A stretch of 64,000 nt of DNA. It comes from Eretmocerus hayati (Eukaryota > Arthropoda > Insecta > Hymenoptera > Aphelinidae). The stretch spans positions 66,556,186 to 66,620,185 of the forward strand of contig CM056743.1 of assembly GCA_029851415.1 (NCBI GenBank). Reading direction: 5' to 3'. Made by a program: the position numbers and the translations under genes. The notes under the pieces are model-generated. The model was given only the letters and a program-made list of their open reading frames with translations, did no database searches and was not told the origin of the DNA. This document shows positions 1-10,747 of the stretch, piece by piece (the first letter of the stretch is position 1; each line of letters opens with the position of its first letter).

Positions 1-204
1 CGTGATATATTTTGCGAGATTTGGAAAATGGCAATCGTGCGTGACAGCGTGGTTCCTACGATGAGGCAGCTCACCCCAAGATTGCAAATTTCCAAATCCT
101 GCGGAATATATCGCGAATTTTGTGACGCAACAAAGCTCAAATAATTGAAAATTTCATTGGTAAGCGCGCTGGTTCGATGATTGGATCCGAAAAGTGTTTG
201 AAAT
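1..204. mobile_element. Palindromic MITE, copy 1 (cut by window edge)
   Basis: The segment pairs with itself: GATATATTTTGCGAG near base 4 is mirrored by GCGGAATATATCGCG near base 100. It matches the complete element at 62648-62930, with the inner core in the opposite orientation. No reading frame of note. The left end lies outside the window. Confidence 0.7.
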
Positions 205-290
205 CATATGAAAATTAGATATTGTGTGAGAACCTGCACGTACTCCGGTGCGTGTCTGGTTGCGGTATTGCGGGAACTACGGACTGGCCT

Positions 291-857
291 TAAATCATCA
301 TTTTCGTTCGGATCGCGATGTTCATTCGCGTAAAATCGTGACTTAACTCCTCGGATCGGTTCTCCTGCCCTCTAGCGGCGATGTACAGTGCTCTACCTTG
401 GCTTGAATTGAAGGTAATCGATCATAGCTTATGCCAGTATCACTATCATCGATGCAGAACTCGCGGATCCAAGCTTTAAATAATCATTTTCGTTCGGATT
501 GCGATGTTCATACGCGTAAAATCGCGACTCAACGCCTCGGATCGGCTCTCCTGCTCTCTGGCGGCAAAGTACAGTGCTCTACCTCGGCTTGAATTGAAGG
601 TTATCGATCATAAATGATGCCAGTATCACTTTCATCGATGCAGAACTCGCGGAACCAAGCCTTAAATCATCATCTTCGTTCGCATTGCATGTTCATACAC
701 GTAAAATCGTGACTTAACTCCTCGGATCGGCTCTCCTGCCCTCTGACGGCGATGTACAGTGCTCTACCTTGGCTTCAATTGAAGGTAATCGATCATGGAT
801 CATGCCAGTATGACTATCATCGATGCAGAACTCGCGGATTCAAGCTTCAAATCATCA
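291..857. repeat. Three tandem copies of a ~186-bp repeat
   Basis: The phrase TTCGTTCGGATCGCGATGTT starts near 303 and recurs near 489 and 675 with small changes. Each copy carries the same later blocks (CTCGGATCGG, GTACAGTGCTCTACC, ATCGATGCAGAACTCGCGGA). Copies are roughly 90% alike by eye. No coding potential seen. Confidence 0.85.
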
Positions 858-1327
858 GTAACACATAATATATAGTTCACTAACCTCATATTTCGTCTAC
901 TCCTCAAATCACCGCACCAAAAAAGTCTGCGGGAAGTGGTGCTTCCGAAAACCACTCAAAATGGTTCCATTGTGTTCTGATTAGACGGTCCAGTCAGTAT
1001 AAATAAGATGGAGCAACGATTCAGCCAATACTCGGTTATCTGCGAAGCAGTACAAATACACGCATGCAAATTATACCGATAAGGTAGATCTCATCGATAT
1101 TTCGACTCTATCGCTCGATTTGATGAAATACATCTAATGAATGAATTAATCGTTCTTTTGAGCCACTTATAATCGTCGCGCTCAGGCGACGATCACAGTT
1201 TGACAAATGTCAAACTGCGACCTTCGAGGCTCCACTTCTATAGTGGCTGCATGACGAAGGGATTTTTCATTTTTTTGGGTTTTCCAATTTTTTATTGAAA
1301 GATTGACCGAGAGATGAACAAATTCTT

Positions 1328-1402
1328 CCTCGGGCGGGACTTGAACCTCGCAATCTCCGGTACTCCGCACCGGCGCCTTAACCAATGAGACCACTGGGGC
1401 GA
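1328..1402 (-). other. tRNA-like head of SINE unit 1
   Basis: On the minus strand an A-box-like TGGTCTCATTGGTTAAGG is followed about 35 bases later by the B-box GGTTCAAGTCC. The span also has a 5-bp anticodon-like stem and the acceptor-like CCTCGG/CCGAGG pair. Damage to the T stem and the repeated context argue against a functional tRNA. Confidence 0.75.
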
Positions 1403-1755
1403 TTGCGAATTCACTCGCTCGGGGAAGCCTTCTCTCATCTTCTGTCCCAATCTTTCGATGCGGTCAATCAAGGAACCATGACCATTCAAATATGAAAATT
1501 ATACCGATAAGGTGAATCTCATCGATGTTTTGACTCTATCGCTCGATTTGATGGAATACATTCAATGAATGAATTTATCGTTCTTCCGAGCCACTTATGA
1601 ATGTCGCGCTCAGGTGACGATCACAGTTTGACAAATGTCAAACTGCGACCTTCGAGGCTCCACTTTTATAGTGGCTGCATCACGAAGCGATTCTTTATTT
1701 TTGTGGGTTTTTCGATCTTCTATTGAAAGATTGACCGAGAGATGAAAAAATCCTT

Positions 1756-1830
1756 CCTCGGGCGGGACTTGAACCTCGCAATCTCCGGTACTCCGGACCG
1801 GCGCCTTAACCAATTAGACCACCGAGACGA
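1756..1830 (-). other. tRNA-like head of SINE unit 2
   Basis: Same structure as the first unit. The anticodon-like arm CCGGT-CCGGAGT-ACCGG is intact, and position 33 would be C rather than the U normal in tRNA. B-box GGTTCAAGTCC is present. Confidence 0.75.
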
Positions 1831-2205
1831 TTGCGAATTCACTCGCTCGGAGAAGCCTTCTCTCTTCTTCTGTGGAAGCCTTCTCTCTTCTTCTGTGCCA
1901 ATCTTTCGATGCGGTCCATCAAGGAACCATGACCATTCAAATATGCAAATTATACCGATAAGGTAGATCTCATCGATATTTCGGCTCCATCGCTCGATTT
2001 GATGAAATACATTTGATGAATGGATTTATCGTTTTTTCGAGTCACTTTGAAACGTCGCGCTCAGGCGACGATCACAGGTTGACAAATGTCAAACTGCGAC
2101 CTTCGAGGCTCCACTTTTATAGTGGCTGCATCACGAAGGGATCCTTTATATTTTGGGTTTTCCAATTTTTTATTGAAAGATTGACCGAGAGATGGAAAAA
2201 TTCTT

Positions 2206-2280
2206 CCCCGGGCGGGACTTGAACCTTGCAATCTCCGGTACTCCGGACCGGCGCCTTAACCAATTAGACCACCGAGGCGA
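2206..2280 (-). other. tRNA-like head of SINE unit 3
   Basis: Internal Pol III A and B boxes on the minus strand, as in the neighbouring units. The acceptor end has CCCGGG in place of CCGAGG, which weakens the acceptor pair. Confidence 0.7.
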
Positions 2281-2632
2281 TGCGAATTCACTCGCTCGGG
2301 GAAGCCTTCTCTCATCTTCTGTGCCAATCTTTCGATGCGGTCAATCAAGGAACCATGACCATTCAAATATGCAAATTATACCGATAAGGTAGATCTCATC
2401 GATATTTCGACTACATCGCTCGATTTGATGAAATACATTTCATGAATGAACTTATCGTTCTCTCGAGTCACTTAGAAACGTCACGCTCAGGCGACGATCA
2501 CAGGTTGACAAATGTCAAACTGCGACCTTCGAGGCTCCTTTTTTATAGTGGCTGCATCACGGAGGGATTCTCTATTCTTTTGGGTTTTTCAATTTTCTAT
2601 TGAAAGATTGACCGAGAGATGAAAAAATTCTT

Positions 2633-2706
2633 CCTCGGGCGGGACTTGAACACCGCAATCTCCGGTACTCCGGACCGGCGCCTTAACCAATCAGACCACC
2701 GAGGCT
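2633..2706 (-). other. tRNA-like head of SINE unit 4
   Basis: As units 1-3, but the B-box region has GTGTTCAAGTCC. The unit lacks the short GATTGCGAATTCACTC block that follows the tRNA head in the others, so it is slightly shorter. Confidence 0.7.
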
Positions 2707-2784
2707 CGGGGAAGCCTTCTCTCACCTTCTGTGCCAATCTTTCGATGCAGTCAATCAAGGAACCATGACCATTCAAATATGCAA

Positions 2785-3125
2785 ATTATACCGATAAGGT
2801 ATAGTTGCATGGCACAGAAGATGAGAGAAGGCTTCCCCGAGCGAGTGAATTCGCAATCGCCTCGGTGGTCTCATTGGCTAAGGCGCCGGTCCGGAGTACC
2901 GGAGATTGCGAGGTTCAAGTCCCGCCCGAGGAAAAATTTTTTCATTACTCGGTCAATCTTGTAATAAAAAATTGAAAAACCCAAAAAAATTAAGAATGGC
3001 TTCGTGATGCAGCCACTATAAAAGTGGAACCTCGAAGGTCGCAGTTTGACAGTTGTCAAACTGTGATCGTCGCCTGAGCGCGACGATTGTAAGTGGCTCG
3101 AAAGAACGATAAATTCATTCATTAA
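2785..3125 (+). repeat. Fifth SINE unit in inverted orientation
   Basis: From about 2810 the unit runs on the plus strand: GGCTTCCCCGAGCGAGTGAATTC, then the tRNA-like head at 2859-2932, then the hairpin body ending near 3120. It faces the four minus-strand units, so the array ends in an inverted pair joined near 2785-2815. Confidence 0.8.
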
Positions 3126-3409
3126 ATGTACAAATACACGTAGTCTCGTACCTTGTCACGTCTCCGCTTATGACAATTTTGCGGCGACAGAAAGCCTCGA
3201 ATCAAAATTTGTGGAGACCTAGCTTATACAGTAGGAAAAACGCTGCTAAAAGAGATTAGCAGAATGCTTTCTCATGGCAAAATTTGACCATATGTTCGAG
3301 TGGAATACATACATATGCAATTACTAACGAATATCAATTTTCACGAGGCTTGAGTAGAAATTTCCATTATGAGAGATAGATGACAAGCCAAAGATGAGCT
3401 GAAAGGATT
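3126..3409. other. No gene; contains a short dispersed repeat
   Basis: No convincing coding frame. Bases 3210-3270 (GCTGCTAAAAGAGATTAGCAG and flanks) reappear in reverse complement at 60985-61050, so this is part of a dispersed repeat. Confidence 0.6.
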
Positions 3410-4232
3410 TACACCTGATTCTATGAAACAGTTTTCGACTTATGCGTCTTTAGAAATAAAAATGTAAATATTGAATTCAGTTTTTGGAAGATATCTTCTG
3501 AAATGAGTTCCTAAAAAATTTAGAGTGAGCTAATGAAATGTTAATATTGTTATGATAAATCGATTGGTTAATACAGAATTTGGTAAAATGTATGAGGAAA
3601 GAATAAAAAGTGGTTTTGTTTCACATGGCGAAAACTTTATGATTTGAATCATGTAGATGAATAAGAATAGGGAATACACATCAACCAAGTGAGAGAGAAT
3701 GCACATAAAATGAGTGTTCAAGTGACGGAAAGTTTGATATGAAAGTTGTGGGAAGAAATATTTGTATATAGAATAGAATTTCCGAAATTTTTCTCATTTT
3801 TGTTGTTTAAGACGCATAAGTCGTGAACTGTTTGATATAATGAAGTGTAAATCCGTGCAACACATCTTGAAGTGGTCCTCTATTACTCATAAAAATTTCA
3901 GAAGGATCGATTGAAGTATTGAGGAGATAGGGTAAAGCTCATACGGACACACACAGACACAGACAATGACGGACAAAGATAAATGTTTTGCGTGGAGGGG
4001 ATGATCGTGGAGGAAAAAGGGTGACCTACAATTGAAAGATTCCGGCGAGGAGAAGAGAATGGTTAAGGCTGAATACCATCAAGTGAAGATTTTTAGAATT
4101 AAAAATGGGTTTTAGTGAAATTTGAAGTAATTCTGAGTCGCATTTCATTATTTTTCGTTCACGGTTTCTCCTAAACCCTTCGATCGATCCTCCTGGAATT
4201 TCTATGAGTCATCGAAAATCAGCCAAAGATGT
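3410..4232. repeat. Dispersed repeat RA, copy a
   Basis: Copy a aligns along its length with 4233-5040. Shared blocks include TTGAATTCAGTTTTTGGAA, TCGATTGGTTAATACAGAAT, AAAAAGTGGTTTTGTT and a CACACAGACACAGACA run. Related, more diverged sequence fills 54.7-57.2 kb. No long ORF, so it is probably a non-autonomous element. Confidence 0.75.
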
Positions 4233-5040
4233 GCTGAAAGGATTTGCAATTGATTCTTTTAAACAATTTTCGACTTACGCGTGTTTGAAAATGGAAATGT
4301 AAGAATTGAATTCAGTTTTTGGAAAATATCTTCTAAAATGACTTCATGAAGAAATTGAGAGTGAGCTAATGAAATGTTGCTGTTGGCATGATAGATCGAT
4401 TGGTTAATACAGAATTTGGGAAAAATGTATGAGGAAAAATAAAAAGTGGTTTTGTTCCACATGGTGAAGAATTTATGATTTGAATGATGTAAATGAATAA
4501 AAATGAGAAATACATATTAACCAAGTGAGAGAGAGAGTGGACAAAAAATGTGTGTTTAAGTGACAGAAAGTTTGATATGAAAGTTGTGGGAAGGAATATT
4601 TGTGAATGAAATAATAGGATTCTCGACATTTTTCTCATTTTTGTTGTTCAGGACGCATAAGTCGTGAACTAGTTGATACAATGAGGTGTAAATTCGTGCA
4701 ACACATCCTGATGTGGTCCTCTATGACTCATGAAAATTTCAGAAGGATCGATCGAAGTGTTGAAGAGATAGAGTAATGCTCATACGGACACACACACACA
4801 CAGACACAGGCAGTGAGGGACAAAGATGGATGTTTTGCGTGGAGTGGATGATCGTGGAGGGAGAAGAGTGACCTACAATCGAAAGATTTCGGCGAGGAGA
4901 AGAGAATGGTTAAGGCCGAATCCCATTAAGTGAAGATTTTTAGAATAAAAAATGGATTTGAGTGAAAAAATTGAAGAAAAATCTTTTGTCACGAATACAA
5001 CCCTTTCTCTTTGAGAAAGCAAAAACGAAGAAAATCGTTT
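4233..5040. repeat. Dispersed repeat RA, copy b
   Basis: Direct repeat of the preceding ~820 bp. Its last ~90 bases (TTTGAGTGAAAAAATTGAAG to CTTTGAGAAAGC) match 54705-54795 in reverse complement, which marks one terminus of the family. Confidence 0.75.
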
Positions 5041-7714
5041 TTGGATCGAGTCAATCGATCAAAAATTCGCGTGAAGACGATTTACGCCGAATTTTACATT
5101 TTTGGCCCCAGTGTGCGTCGATACTTGGACGCTCTCATCCACGCCAATGGCTGTTGAAGACTGATTTCCTTGTTCCTCATTGCATTCATTTTATCTGGAG
5201 AATAGGATATACTCCACGTCATACTCCCGTCGAATTATAACCAAAATCTGATATCATAGATGAGTCGAACTTGTATTTGATGGCATCAAAGCATCATAGT
5301 ATTACATCCACTATCTTAAAAAAAAGTTCCAACCAAAGAACCCAGGAAATAATCTCAAGTGCCACTCCGCGCCATGTCGCGCAACCCGGACCAGGTACGT
5401 TTTGTTCCTCACGTCTCAACGAGTTTACAGAAAAATTTCCATCGAAATTAATCATGATTATTTTGAGCTATTCATTTTTTTCTGATTCCGGTGAGAATCA
5501 TTTTTTTTGGATCCCGTTCACTGTTTGTGTTTCTGTACCAAGATTTTCTGCTGCAATACAACCTATTCCACCCCCTTGAACAAGTCTCATATCCACAAAG
5601 GCCATTACACACGGGAGATAACGTTTATATCGATCAGAAGTTGCTAATTTCATGGGATGCTCATTGTGCGGCTCAAATGAAGAAAAAAACAACTTCGATT
5701 CAGAGAATAATGAGGCGGATTGCAAGAATTCGTGTTCCCTTGATTTGCCCTCAAGAACATATATTTCAACCTGGAAGAGATTTGTAACTCGAGCATCATT
5801 TAACTGCCTGATCTCACATGGAATTGGTCAGATACTGTTCTCACTCGTCCCTACTATCTGACTACCGATGATACAAACTTATTCCAGACTCTCGTTGAGA
5901 AAATGTTCAGAACTCAAAAGCGCTGTTCAAATCTGGTTGGCATCATCATCCTCGAGTGGGTTCACGTTTGTGATTCCCGGCGAAATCACCTACTTCGTCG
6001 AATTTTGATCTCGTTTGGGAGCAGTCAAGCCACTTCTTCAGATGTTTTTTTCCACTTCTTGAGCTACGACATACCATTACAATAACTCGTGCTCATGATC
6101 TGTTCACCACCTATGGTACACAATTCTCTTAATCTTGGTACTCAGAATGCGGGCGATACTATGTCTTTAATTGATAACCAACATCTCAATCTGCTAGGTA
6201 TTATTATTGTCTCAAAGGTTCAAATGCGGAATCGTTCAAATTTTGATCTACATTAGGGAATTGTGATCGCATTACTGCTACACAGTTTCTCACGCACTGA
6301 TGGACTCTTGTGCTGGAAAGTATACGAGTACATGCTCGATGCATCGAATATCTCTCGACGGTATAAAGCCGATTGACATTCTCACGAGATCCTGAGTTTC
6401 CACTGTGGATGCCGCAGCTGGATAACCTGGGAAACAACATCCGCGATCATAGCTCTAACGCCGAAACCATGACTAAAGACTAACCATGACTAACCTCTAC
6501 GATAATTGCCGTGGCGAATTCAATAATAGCTCTCAGGTCTCTTGGGGGATCGTGGAATGGAAGAACTGTCAGACAAGGCATTTCGGACTCCAAATTCGAT
6601 GAGCTACATGATGCCTTATCGCAATGTTATCTCCCTTGAATATCTTTGAAGTTCATCAATTTCCATTATCATCGTGCCGAAGCTTTGGATATGTAGCTGT
6701 ACTCCCCTTCAACTATCCAAACAGAATTTTGGAACTCCAATGACTCAAGAATGAGATTTCCATGAACGCGACGTCCACGTTCAGGTCCGTGAAATCAACC
6801 GAGAGTGATGCATGTTTCTGGATCTCTAATCCGTAACGATTCGAGTAACAAGCAATGTACAGAATTGCTGAATGTATCTAATGCTCAATCAAGTTGCAAT
6901 TATGTTCAGCAATTCAGACCCGTCTGTGGTAATTATCGATATTTGACTTCACTTCCGTAATTAGTAATCCAAAGAAACATAGTATCATTTTCCAGCAAAT
7001 TTAAGAGAATGTTGAATTGTTCCCGGCATGTTGAATCTGCCATTTGGAATTTCCATAATCCAATATCTCTCAAGATTGGCGAACGCGATAACCCCAGCGT
7101 ACAATATGTCAGCTTGTACAAGAAGTACTTATTCTTTGGCCAGCGTGTGGGACCCGACAATTGAAATCCCGAAATCTGACTCCATTTCCGTGATCAAACG
7201 CCACCAGAATCTTTTTATGCTGTTTGCAGGATCCATAATGAAACTTTGAGGCGTCCCGCCGTCCCGAGGTGACCCAGATTGTCTGAGGTGATGGAGGATT
7301 GCTGACATTTGAGTCGTCTTCACTAGATTAAGCAATTGAAATCATAAAGACAGGTTGATTCAGCGCATTGTTGTCGCCGTACGCGTATGCTGCCAAGTTT
7401 CGAACATATTGAGCTGTAGTCAAGAGAAAAATAAGTCATCTCTTTTTGATCAAGTCAGTTGCTACTCACTTCAAGTTCTGTCTTCCCTTATTGTTCCATC
7501 TCACAGATATAATCCTCATTCCTAGGATGGAGGATCGAATTGAGTCATGTTTTAGAGTTGAAAATTATATTGTTCGTGGTTTTCAACAGATAAAAACTCG
7601 GTAGTGCGAGTATCGTCTATGCGACTGCAATTTACGCGCGACACAGGAGTCTATTGTGACGGTTGGGAGAATATTCTCAACCATCATTTCTCTCTCCTGT
7701 CTGAATACCATATA
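5041..7714. other. No recognisable gene
   Basis: Only short unrelated frames (up to 102 codons) in six frames. None carries a motif I recognise, and no set of them joins through plausible splice sites. Could be intergenic or intronic DNA. Confidence 0.5.
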
Positions 7715-8723
7715 CAGGCGTCCCTCGTTCAACGCGGGGTTTATGTTCCGGCAGGTTACCGCGTTGAGCAAAACCGCGTTGAACAAAACATTGCTCTTAT
7801 GGAGAAGTAGAGGATGCGTACCAAGACTCATGATTGACCAACTATGACCGATTTTTTTTTGTGAATTGGGGATCAAATGAGAGTCTTTTCAATGATGAAA
7901 ATATCGTTAGTACTGATAAACCATAAAACTTCCCCGGACTTTCTGTTCACTTTCACGAATAGTTCTTATTGTTGCGATTCATTCACACAAAATTTCCGCG
8001 CAACTTCTGCAAATCTTACACCTCTTTTCAATAGGTCCAAAATTTTCGATTTTTTTCCAAGTTCATCACTTTTCGAGACTTCTTAGCAGCGGGAGAACTT
8101 TTGCAAGGTGATACTTGTTTTCTTTTTTCAGACATTATGGAAAAGAGATAGAATTTACTTTGCTAAAAATACAGCCGAGATTCATGTAAACAAAAATTTG
8201 AATTTTTTGGTTAGGGGTTCATCACTTTTCGAGACTTCTTAGCAGCGGGAGAACTTTTGCAAGGTGATACTTGTTTTCTTTTTTCAGACATTATGGAAAA
8301 GAGATAGAATTTACTTTGCTAAAAATACAGCCGAGATTCATGTAAACAAAAATTTGAATTTTTTGGTTAGGGGTTCAAACAATCAGACGTAGTTGTCTAA
8401 GAAAATCAATGACTCGTCATAATAAATACACTCTCGATTCGTTCACCCAAGACAGCATCAAAAAGTAGAATTCCTCAGAACTGTTATATGTGTGATTATT
8501 CACGAGTTTTAGCACTCAACAGATTCGATGTAAATTGTTTGTTATTCTTGCGGTCGATAGCGTCTTTTTGCTGACGTCATTCGAAGCTTTCTTCAAAAAT
8601 TTCATTTTCAAAACCGCGTTGTACAAGTCCCAAATCGCGTTGAACAAAAAAAAGGTGGCAATTCAAAAACCGCGTATAACCAAAACCGCGTTGACCAAAA
8701 CCGCGTTGAACGAGGGATGCCTG
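7715..8723. mobile_element. pogo/Tigger-like non-autonomous DNA element (1009 bp)
   Basis: The ends are inverted repeats: CAGGCGTCCCTCGTTCAACG at the left, and the reverse complement of CAGGCATCCCTCGTTCAACG at the right. TA dinucleotides flank both ends (7713-7714 and 8724-8725). The start CAGGC..CCTCG and the TA target resemble Tigger/pogo elements of the Tc1/mariner superfamily. Sub-terminal ACCGCGTTGAACAAAACC-type repeats occur at both ends. No transposase frame, so it would have to be mobilised in trans. Confidence 0.8.
8062..8373. repeat. 156-bp tandem duplication inside the pogo-like element
   Basis: 8062-8217 is followed at once by what looks like an identical 8218-8373, both starting TTCATCACTTTTCGAGACTT. 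Identity suggests a recent duplication or an assembly artefact. Confidence 0.9.
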
Positions 8724-8790
8724 TATGATATTTCCTCACAGCTGTAGCAGAATATCCGAGGAGAGAGCTGTGAGTAATTTTGCGTATACG

Positions 8791-10397
8791 AGAGATTGAC
8801 TGATTGATTGATGAGTTTATTCTGCCGTGGTCACGGAGACCGTATGCCAAAGAATGCAAAACATCATCTTACAATTCTAATACGATTCTCTAAACTAGGT
8901 ATATAACTAAATTCTTACTAAGCTTATCTTGACAGGAATTTTCAAGATAACAACACAAATATGAATAATACATATATAGTCGGCTGAGCCTATACCTTTG
9001 AACAATTTCAGGCATATCAACGCGCAACATATTCATGCACTTTCTTCTCATGGAAAAAATTATCAACTGCAGCTTTAAAAGCTTCGATTGGTACTATCAG
9101 GCGCCTTGCAACAGGTATGGAGTTCCATAGCTCCATGGCTTGGATGAAAAACGCGTATTCGTACGTTGTAGTGCGTGCTAAAGGCACTTGCACTCGAACT
9201 TACTTCACTCGCTGAGATCGCCGTACTGCCTCATCAAGAGGCTTAAATAAGCCATGAAGATACTGTGGGGTCGAAAAGGAGAGAATTTCGTATGTTTGTA
9301 CACTTGAAAGTAATCACGTCTACACGCAAATGGCATCCAGTGCAAACGCTCGTAGAGTGGCTTCAATTTTGCATCCCGACGACAATGAGAGATGAAGCGA
9401 ACGCAAGTATTGGTCAGACGCTGCAGCTTTGTTACTAGATAGTCTGATAAGTCATAGTATACTAAACATGCATTACCGAAATTATGAGAGCACTAACTGA
9501 CAATTTCTTCACTTCGGTGGATAAGAAGTGTCCACGATTTGACAATCATGAAGAACTTAATGTACTTTGAAACAGATACTTGCTACATAAGCATTCCAAG
9601 GAAGGTCTTTCGCGAAAATTACCCCCAAGTTTTTAATCGATTCTCGAAGAGGAATAACTTGACCATCTATAAGGATAGGTGGTAGTGCTCCAAGATCGAG
9701 TCGTATGTGATACTATACAGAGGCAAACAGTATCGCTACTATCTTAGGAATATCAAAGAGTAACTTATTATCATTAGCCCACTGCACAATATTGACGGAG
9801 TCTTCGTTCAGTTTCTCGACCATAGACGGTCGTTCATTAGGTCTGCCTTGGATGTATATTTGAAAGTCGTCAGCATATAACATACCCTCACAATGTTTTA
9901 ATATACGCAAGATAGGATTGATGAGTATCAGAAAAATTATTGGACCCGGGTTTGAGCCTTGGGGGAAGCCCGACGAACTAGGTTCGAAATTAGATACAGC
10001 TCCATTCTTGCCGACTACAGCTTGTCGTCTACCGCTCATGTATGAGTGGAACCAGAGTAAAGTTTCATTTGAAAAGTTAATTTCTCTTATATCCTCAACA
10101 ACAGTTGTTCATGGCTAACTCTGCTGAATGCAGATTTGAAATCAAGAAGTACCTGGAGTGTCACCAATCCATTCTCAATGCCACAGCGAATATCCTCTAA
10201 GGCTTTCAATGAAGCAGTTTGCGTGCTGTAGTTCGCGCGAAATCCTTATTGGAATGGGGATAAGATCGTATTACACTCGAGATGGTCCACTAGTTGGTTA
10301 GTCATCAAAGTATGGAAGACTTTCGCAAAGTGAGGCAAATTTGAAATGGGTCTAGTTTGTGCGGGTATTTGCGGGCGTGGGACTTTACTCAGCAGAA

Positions 10398-10402
<5 letters not shown>
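8791..10402 (-). pseudogene. LINE-A, 3' half: reverse transcriptase and 3' tail (broken)
   Basis: The minus strand encodes RT blocks of a CR1/L2/Jockey-group LINE: RPISNLPHFAKVF near 10330, a GFPQGSNPGP block and the catalytic YADD at about 9855-9985, then a C-terminal region with SNTCVRFIF-like sequence at 9400. Several stops and frameshifts interrupt it; the longest open piece is 108 codons (9713-10039). The 3' end has AATAAA (TTTATT on plus at 8816-8821) and a TCAATCAATCAGTCAATCTC tail rather than poly(A). It continues the same element as 10748-13373 and is separated from it by a nested insertion. Dead copy. Confidence 0.85.

Positions 10403-10485
<83 letters not shown>
10403..10485. repeat. 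(GA)n microsatellite
   Basis: About 83 bp of uninterrupted AG dinucleotides, lying between the tail of the nested LINE and the broken RT of LINE-A. The Leu/Ser-repeat frames across it are artefacts. Confidence 0.95.
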
Positions 10486-10488
<3 letters not shown>

Positions 10489-10747
10489 ACTGATTGATTG
10501 ATTGATTGATAACTTTATTAGCCCGGGGATATCGCGTCCCATAGGGCAACATGAGAGGTATATGGTACATGGATGTATATATAATATAAATAATTTAATA
10601 GATAAGATATGAAGACAAAGAGTTTAGATATTGGTTATAATCTCTCAAATGCACAGAAATATCAGAAATATCACCAATATTTTGTTGATCGGGAATTTCG
10701 TACTGCAGACTATTCGTTTGTTCCATCAGGAAACTCTGGGAAGTAGG
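10481..10747 (-). mobile_element. 5'-truncated LINE 3' end nested in LINE-A
   Basis: On the minus strand this fragment ends with AATAAA (plus TTTATT at 10513-10518) and a (TCAA)n..CAGTCAATCTC tail almost identical to the LINE-A tail at 8791-8815. It interrupts the LINE-A RT between the ALWKRTF block (10748) and the VILLSKVP block (10400). It is therefore a short retro-insertion by the same or a sister LINE. No clear target site duplication was found. Confidence 0.75.

Larger units (their letters stand above)
1067..2784 (-). repeat. Tandem array of four tRNA-derived SINE units (~427 bp each)
   Basis: Four head-to-tail units start near 1067, 1494, 1944 and 2371, each opening with AAATTATACCGATAAGGT. 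Read on the minus strand, each has a tRNA-like head followed by a body. The body holds three short hairpins in a row: a CCACT/AGTGG stem, a 10-bp perfect stem CAGTTTGACA, and a CGTCGC/GCGACG stem. The second unit is longer because a short block (GAAGCCTTCTCTCTTCTTCTGTG-like) is doubled near 1851-1896. The tRNA head marks these as Pol III SINEs, not protein genes. The small ORFs across the array are by-products of the repeat. Confidence 0.8.

Noticed and set aside
1328..2932. Functional tRNA genes
   Set aside because: The five tRNA-like heads are near identical parts of a larger repeated unit, have T-stem mismatches and a C where U33 is expected. They are SINE heads.
5271..5861. Overlapping plus frames of 69-102 codons
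   Set aside because: Frames overlap each other, lack motifs, and show no codon or splice support.
10246..10570. Leu/Ser-repeat protein frames
   Set aside because: They are translations of the (GA)n microsatellite flanked by LINE sequence.
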